A stretch of 64,000 bases of DNA, from NCBI GenBank assembly GCA_016929095.1, contig JAFGJM010000004.1, positions 109,688 to 173,687 of the forward strand, written 5' to 3'. A model generated the notes under the pieces. The model was given only the letters and a program-made list of their open reading frames with translations, searched no databases and had not been told where the DNA came from. Numbering within the stretch: the first letter of the stretch is position 1; each line of letters begins with the position of its first letter. Source of the stretch: Anaerolineales bacterium (GTDB lineage Bacteria > Chloroflexota > Anaerolineae > Anaerolineales > UBA4823). A program made the translations under genes and the position numbers. Positions 59,637 to 64,000 of this stretch are shown here, one piece after another.

Positions 59637-60389
59637 ATGGATTTAAGTGGAAAAGTTGCCATTGTAGCCGGCGGGAGTATGGGAATTGGTAGAGCTGTAG
59701 CTATGTTATTAGCCCAAAAAGGCGCCAACGTGGTTGTCGCTGACCTGAATGAGGAGGGAGGTTTGGAAACGCTCAAGGGTATCCGATCCAATGGTGGAGA
59801 TGGGATGTTTATTCAAGTCGATGTTACGGATTGGGAAGATATTACACAATTGGTTTCCCAAACATTAAAGCTATTCCGAAAAATCGATATACTGTTTTCA
59901 AGTGTTGGTGTGTATGCCAGGGCGAGGTTGATAGATACCGATGAAATATTGTGGGATCGCATTATGCAAATCAATGTTAAAAGTGCTTTCTTACTATGTA
60001 AAGCAGTGATCCCGGAAATGGTCCGCAATCAGGGTGGATCGATTATTTTATCCTCATCATCCGTAGGGTGGCATGATTCTGCACCAAATATCGCGGCATA
60101 TGCCACCAGTAAATTCGCCATTACAGGGTTGACCAAATCCGTTGCGTGCGAACATCTGACCGATCATATCCGCGCGAATTGCATTTGTCCTGGTCCAACC
60201 GATACACCGATGATCAGGGGGGGCAGGAGCCCGGAAGAATTGGAGGCTTTTGTTGGTAGTATTCCTATTAAGCGACTGGCTGCCCCTGAGGAAATTGCAC
60301 AAGCGGTGTTATTCCTGGCATCTGATGAAAGCGCATATATAACAGGAGTGGCGTTTCCTGTGGATGGTGGGCAAACAGCCTTCGTATAG
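59637..60389 (+). CDS. SDR-family oxidoreductase
   Basis: MDLSGKVAIVAGGSMGIGRAVAMLLAQKG; S..YATSK; ESAYITGVAFPVDGGQTAFV. Confidence 0.92.
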   Translation: MDLSGKVAIVAGGSMGIGRAVAMLLAQKGANVVVADLNEEGGLETLKGIRSNGGDGMFIQVDVTDWEDITQLVSQTLKLFRKIDILFSSVGVYARARLIDTDEILWDRIMQINVKSAFLLCKAVIPEMVRNQGGSIILSSSSVGWHDSAPNIAAYATSKFAITGLTKSVACEHLTDHIRANCICPGPTDTPMIRGGRSPEELEAFVGSIPIKRLAAPEEIAQAVLFLASDESAYITGVAFPVDGGQTAFV

Positions 60390-60406
60390 ACATTATTTTT
60401 GTTGTC

Positions 60407-61372
60407 ATGAACCAAAAGGAAAATGCATTAAGAATTATTCACTTCGATCACCCAGAATGGGTTATGGAACAACCTCCTTGTTATATGGTTTCATACCAGG
60501 GATGCGATCATGAAGGTTATCAGGGCATAGGAGACGAACACCCGCCTGGTTCTAGATGGACAGATATTTGGGGTGTGGGGTGGCATAAGGAACTGGATGA
60601 GATGATGGGGCTGCCAGTAGAGAATCCTTTATCTGAAATGCAATACCTCAAGGATTATCAATGGCCTGACCCAAATGATCAGCGGATTATTGAGAAAATT
60701 TATCGACTTAAGTCAGAATATGTTTATGAAAGTACTTTTATCACTGGTTCTCACCGCGATACTCTATGGGAAAAAGCCTACATGCTGGTGGGGATGAAAA
60801 AATTAATGGGTTATTTTTATACTGAACCCGAATTTGTGAGAGAAATATTTCATAGGATTATGGATTTTCACCTGGGGATAGCGAAGCATTATATCAATAT
60901 TGGGGTTGAGATGGTGAAAATGACCGACGATCTTGGGATGCAAATTGGACCTCTCTTGGGGCCAAAAATAGTCAATAAATTTTTAATTCCGGAATATAAA
61001 CGCTTGTTCAAATTCTATAAAGATAAAAATGTTTTGATCAATTTCCACTCATGTGGCAATGTTTTATCCATTCTTGAACCGCTTATGGAGTTGGGAGCCG
61101 ATATTTTAAATCCAATTCAGGATAGCGCTAACGATTTGTCCAGGGTACGCCAGATTACTCAAGGGCGATTAGCCTTGCAAGGCGGAGTAAGTTCAAAGAC
61201 TATTTTGAAAGGATCAGAAAAGGAAATCAGTAATGTGGTAAAAGAGCGAATTCATCTTCTTGGTCAAGAAGGTGGTTATTTTTGTTGTGTGGATCAAACG
61301 ATGCCTTATCCACAAGCTCATTTGGATTATCTAAAGGCAGCTGTACAACATTATGGAAAATATCCATTTTAG
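60407..61372 (+). CDS. uroporphyrinogen decarboxylase (URO-D) family protein
   Basis: MVKMTDDLGMQIGPLLGPKIVNKFLIPEYKRLFKFYKDKNVLINFHSCGNVLSILEPLMELGADILNPIQ. Confidence 0.85.
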   Translation: MNQKENALRIIHFDHPEWVMEQPPCYMVSYQGCDHEGYQGIGDEHPPGSRWTDIWGVGWHKELDEMMGLPVENPLSEMQYLKDYQWPDPNDQRIIEKIYRLKSEYVYESTFITGSHRDTLWEKAYMLVGMKKLMGYFYTEPEFVREIFHRIMDFHLGIAKHYINIGVEMVKMTDDLGMQIGPLLGPKIVNKFLIPEYKRLFKFYKDKNVLINFHSCGNVLSILEPLMELGADILNPIQDSANDLSRVRQITQGRLALQGGVSSKTILKGSEKEISNVVKERIHLLGQEGGYFCCVDQTMPYPQAHLDYLKAAVQHYGKYPF

Positions 61373-61444
61373 ATTCTTCTATCTATTTGTTACCAGTTTT
61401 ATGAGTGCACGCAATTATTGCGACTATGAAAGGACACGAATGCT

Positions 61445-62500
61445 ATGAATACAAACGATAGATACTTTCATCGGGTTTTAGAACAAACTCCCACTAGGTT
61501 TTGGATCAATAATCCTACCCGCGAGCAAGCTGACTGGGCAATTGCGGAAGGGGCTTTAGGTTGCACCAATAATCCTTCTTACACACAAAAAATGCTCGAT
61601 CATCCCACGGAAGGTGCATATGCACTAAATGTATTGGATCAGGTGCTCAGGGATGTCCGTGATGATGCCAAGGCAGCCGTTGAATTTCAAGCGCGCATGG
61701 CGAAACCCATTGCAGAGAAATTTATTCCCATCTACGAGCAAAGTGGTGGAAGACATGGTTATGTGAGTATTCAGGGTGATCCTTTCCACGATGAAGAGGC
61801 TGACTATATTGTGCAAGAATCGTTTGAAAACCGCAAAATCGCTCCAAATATTTGCTGTAAAATCCCCACCACGGAAACTGGCATCAAAGCCATGGAAACA
61901 TTAGTGCCAATGGGAATACCCCAAAATGCCACTGAATGCTTTGCGGTCAGTCAGGTGTATGGGATTTGTAATTCATACGAGAAATTGGCAAAAGAAAGCG
62001 GCAAAAAACCGTATTTTGTTGTTTCGCATATTGCCGGTATTTACGACGATTATTTGAAAAAATATGTCGAAGATAACGAAATAGAGATCAGTTCAGATGT
62101 AATGGCTCAGGCAGGATTAGCTGTGGCGCGCAAGGTTTATGCCCTAATGGTGGATGAAGGATATAGTGCGATATTCGTGGGTGGAGGGGCACGTGGGCTA
62201 CATCATTTTACTGAAATGGTGGGAGGTAATGTTTGTATCACAATTAATTGGGAAGGCACCGCCGATAAACTATTGGACTTGAATCCCTCGGTGATTTATC
62301 GCTTGTTTAACCCGGTACCATCGAAGGTTATTGATGAGTTGATGGAGAAACTACCTGATTTCCGAAAGGGTTACCAGGCAAATGGGTTGGCAGTAGAAGA
62401 ATATGAAGGATTTGGTCCGGTACAATTGTTTCGCAGCAGTTTTGTTAAAAGTTGGAGTAAGGTGATGGAAGTGATAAAAGAGCGAAGAAAAATCATATAA
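61445..62500 (+). CDS. transaldolase-family protein
   Basis: FWINNPTREQADWAIAEGALGCTNNPSYTQKML; NICCKIPTTETGIKAMETLVPMGIPQNATECFAVSQ. Confidence 0.75.
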   Translation: MNTNDRYFHRVLEQTPTRFWINNPTREQADWAIAEGALGCTNNPSYTQKMLDHPTEGAYALNVLDQVLRDVRDDAKAAVEFQARMAKPIAEKFIPIYEQSGGRHGYVSIQGDPFHDEEADYIVQESFENRKIAPNICCKIPTTETGIKAMETLVPMGIPQNATECFAVSQVYGICNSYEKLAKESGKKPYFVVSHIAGIYDDYLKKYVEDNEIEISSDVMAQAGLAVARKVYALMVDEGYSAIFVGGGARGLHHFTEMVGGNVCITINWEGTADKLLDLNPSVIYRLFNPVPSKVIDELMEKLPDFRKGYQANGLAVEEYEGFGPVQLFRSSFVKSWSKVMEVIKERRKII

Positions 62501-62631
62501 TTATTGTTTGTAAAACGAAAAACTAAATATAACTGCCCATAACAGTTATAAAATATTAACCATTAATATAAAAATAAACGATTTATGAGGAAACCAGGAG
62601 AATTATTTTTTGGAAAGCAGGAAAGCAAGAA

Positions 62632-62680
62632 AATTATTTTCCGTTAATAATATACGGGTGCCCTCGTCTGGCATCGCGAC
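62632..62680 (+). repeat. ~50-bp dispersed repeat, copy 2
   Basis: ATTATTTTCCGTTAATAATATACGGGTGCCCTCGTCTGGCATCGCGAC. Confidence 0.5.
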
Positions 62681-62796
62681 TATTATGAAAATTGAAGATT
62701 AATAAGGATACCAGGAGCCAGTAAATTTCCTCTTTTCTCCTCTGTTCTACGAAATTAGGGGTATATCCATGGAACAAGGGGATAGGAAAGTAAGAA

Positions 62797-62846
62797 ATAA
62801 TTTTCAGCCATGTAAAATGCGGGTGTGCTTTCGCTAGCATGGCAAC
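62797..62846 (+). repeat. ~50-bp dispersed repeat, copy 3
   Basis: ATAATTTTCAGCCATGTAAAATGCGGGTGTGCTTTCGCTAGCATGGCAAC. Confidence 0.5.
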
Positions 62847-62956
62847 GTGTATCAAAAATACTAAAGGTAAATTACTCCATTTTTTAGAGTTATGTTGAAA
62901 ATATTCTCTCGAAATAAAAAACACGAATGAATAAAATTTTGGCTTATTTATTACTT

Positions 62957-63283
62957 TTATGAAGATATATTTTGGATTAACGGCAGATTTATTTTATGGG
63001 GTGTTGACAGGATTAATGCGGTAGAGATTGTTCCAAAAGCGCTTAACGTCTGTACGATTTTCTCTAATCTTTCCATCGATCCTACAGCTAAGCGTAGATA
63101 AAAAGCATCTTCACCGGTCACATGATGGCATTCAAGAACTTCCGGTTCATCTTCCAATGCAGTCATCAAACGGGCATATCGTTCTGGTGGGGTGCGTAGA
63201 CGGACAAATGGTCGAATGGGTAATCCGATTGCATCTATTAAATCTCTTCGTGATGACCCTGGATTATATCGGCTGATTCCATC
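62957..63283 (-). pseudogene. Lrp/AsnC-family regulator C-terminal remnant
   Basis: Open minus-strand text DGISRYNPGSSRRDLIDAIGLPIRPFVRLRTPPERYARLMTALEDEPEVLECHHVTGEDAFYLRLAVGSMERLEKIVQTLSAFGTISTALILSTP; no HTH domain found upstream. Confidence 0.75.
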
Positions 63284-63296
63284 TCCATAAAAAAAC

Positions 63297-63418
63297 CGTC
63301 TATACTATCAATTGTCTTTAATGTCTATAGAGTTCTATATATGTAGGACAATTTATATAAATAGTAAAAATTATTCAAGCTATGGTTTCCCAATTGCACT
63401 AACTTGCACCAGCATTAA
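63297..63418 (-). repeat. decayed att-like repeat, copy D
   Basis: GTCTATAGAGTTCTATATATG ... GCTATGGTTTCCCAATTGCACTAACTTGCACCAGCAT aligns with the iteron part of copies B and C; tRNA portion essentially lost. Confidence 0.65.
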
Positions 63419-63489
63419 ATAATCCGTTTTGTTTTCGAACTTTTTACAGCCAAATATTTATATATTGATATCGATAACTCCCACTTAAG

Positions 63490-63691
63490 GCGCCCCCGGC
63501 GCGATTCGAACGCGCAACCGTCTGATCCGAAGTCCTAGAACAGATGATCTATACCGTATATGTAGTCTATTGAGTCTATTGAGTCCTAGATATGGGGGGT
63601 GCTTTATATATTTTGTCTATATTTTCCATGCTTTGGTACCCCATTTGCACCACTTCTGCACCAGGCATGAAGGAAGGAAAGGCAACTCTGT
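63490..63691 (-). repeat. tRNA-Arg 3'-half plus iteron repeat, copy C (att-like)
   Basis: Minus strand CTTCGGATCAGACGGTTGCGCGTTCGAATCGCGCCGGGGGCGCC plus the same ~155-bp flank as copy B. Confidence 0.88.
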
Positions 63692-63913
63692 TTGTTAACT
63701 AACTAGTGAAGAATTGAATTTAAAAAATTATGCACGAATGGTTTAAACATGTTATTGGGTGTGATAAGTTTAATCTAATACAATTACCATAATTCGGTTC
63801 AAAAATTGATAATTTGTTGTAAAAAATCATAAGATATCTAATTTTATAGTTGATATTGGTACACGTTTTATTCAATATTGATTTTAAATATATCTCCCAG
63901 ATCATCAGGAAAA

Positions 63914-64000
63914 AGTTGGTGTAACATATTTTCTGTAAATTTCTGAACCTTAACAGAATGGTGAGTCAGAAGTATCCTTAAGGTACCACAACCTAAAAAG
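63914..64000 (+). mobile_element. left end of a second IS256-type element, running off the window
   Basis: AGTTGGTGTAACATA...TTAACAGAA...GAGTCAGAAGTATCCTTAAGGTACCACAACCTAAAAAG matches 27095-27181. Confidence 0.7.

Noticed and set aside
63490-63533. Complete tRNA-Arg gene
   Set aside because: Only the 3' half from the anticodon loop onward is present at all three sites; the upstream sequence does not supply an acceptor 5' strand, D-arm or anticodon 5' stem.

Overview
The window looks like an accessory region of a bacterial chromosome, probably Chloroflexota/Anaerolineae-like. That lineage guess rests only on gene content and style. It holds at least three self-contained catabolic modules, each with its own ABC importer: a dipeptide-type importer with a GH116 enzyme, a PHP hydrolase and an ADP-ribosylglycohydrolase (1-10.6 kb); a dipeptide-type importer with IclR, a tungsten-type aldehyde:ferredoxin oxidoreductase, KDPG aldolase and KDG kinase (11.4-26.6 kb); and a long segment (28.0-62.5 kb) with an MmsA/ThDP/transketolase cluster, an IclR regulator and a LacI/sugar-ABC/ADP-ribosylglycohydrolase/GH172/E1-E2 cluster. 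The most notable signal is non-coding. A ~180-200 bp direct repeat, made of a displaced 3' half of a tRNA-Arg gene plus two families of short iterons, occurs at 10.82, 26.79 and 63.49 kb, with a decayed fourth copy at 63.30 kb. It lies in the same orientation each time and falls exactly at module boundaries. This resembles serial attachment sites of integrative elements carrying metabolic cargo, but no integrase is encoded between the repeats. A decayed IS256-type transposase follows the second copy, and a matching element end follows the third. All homology calls are from reading motifs, with no database searches.
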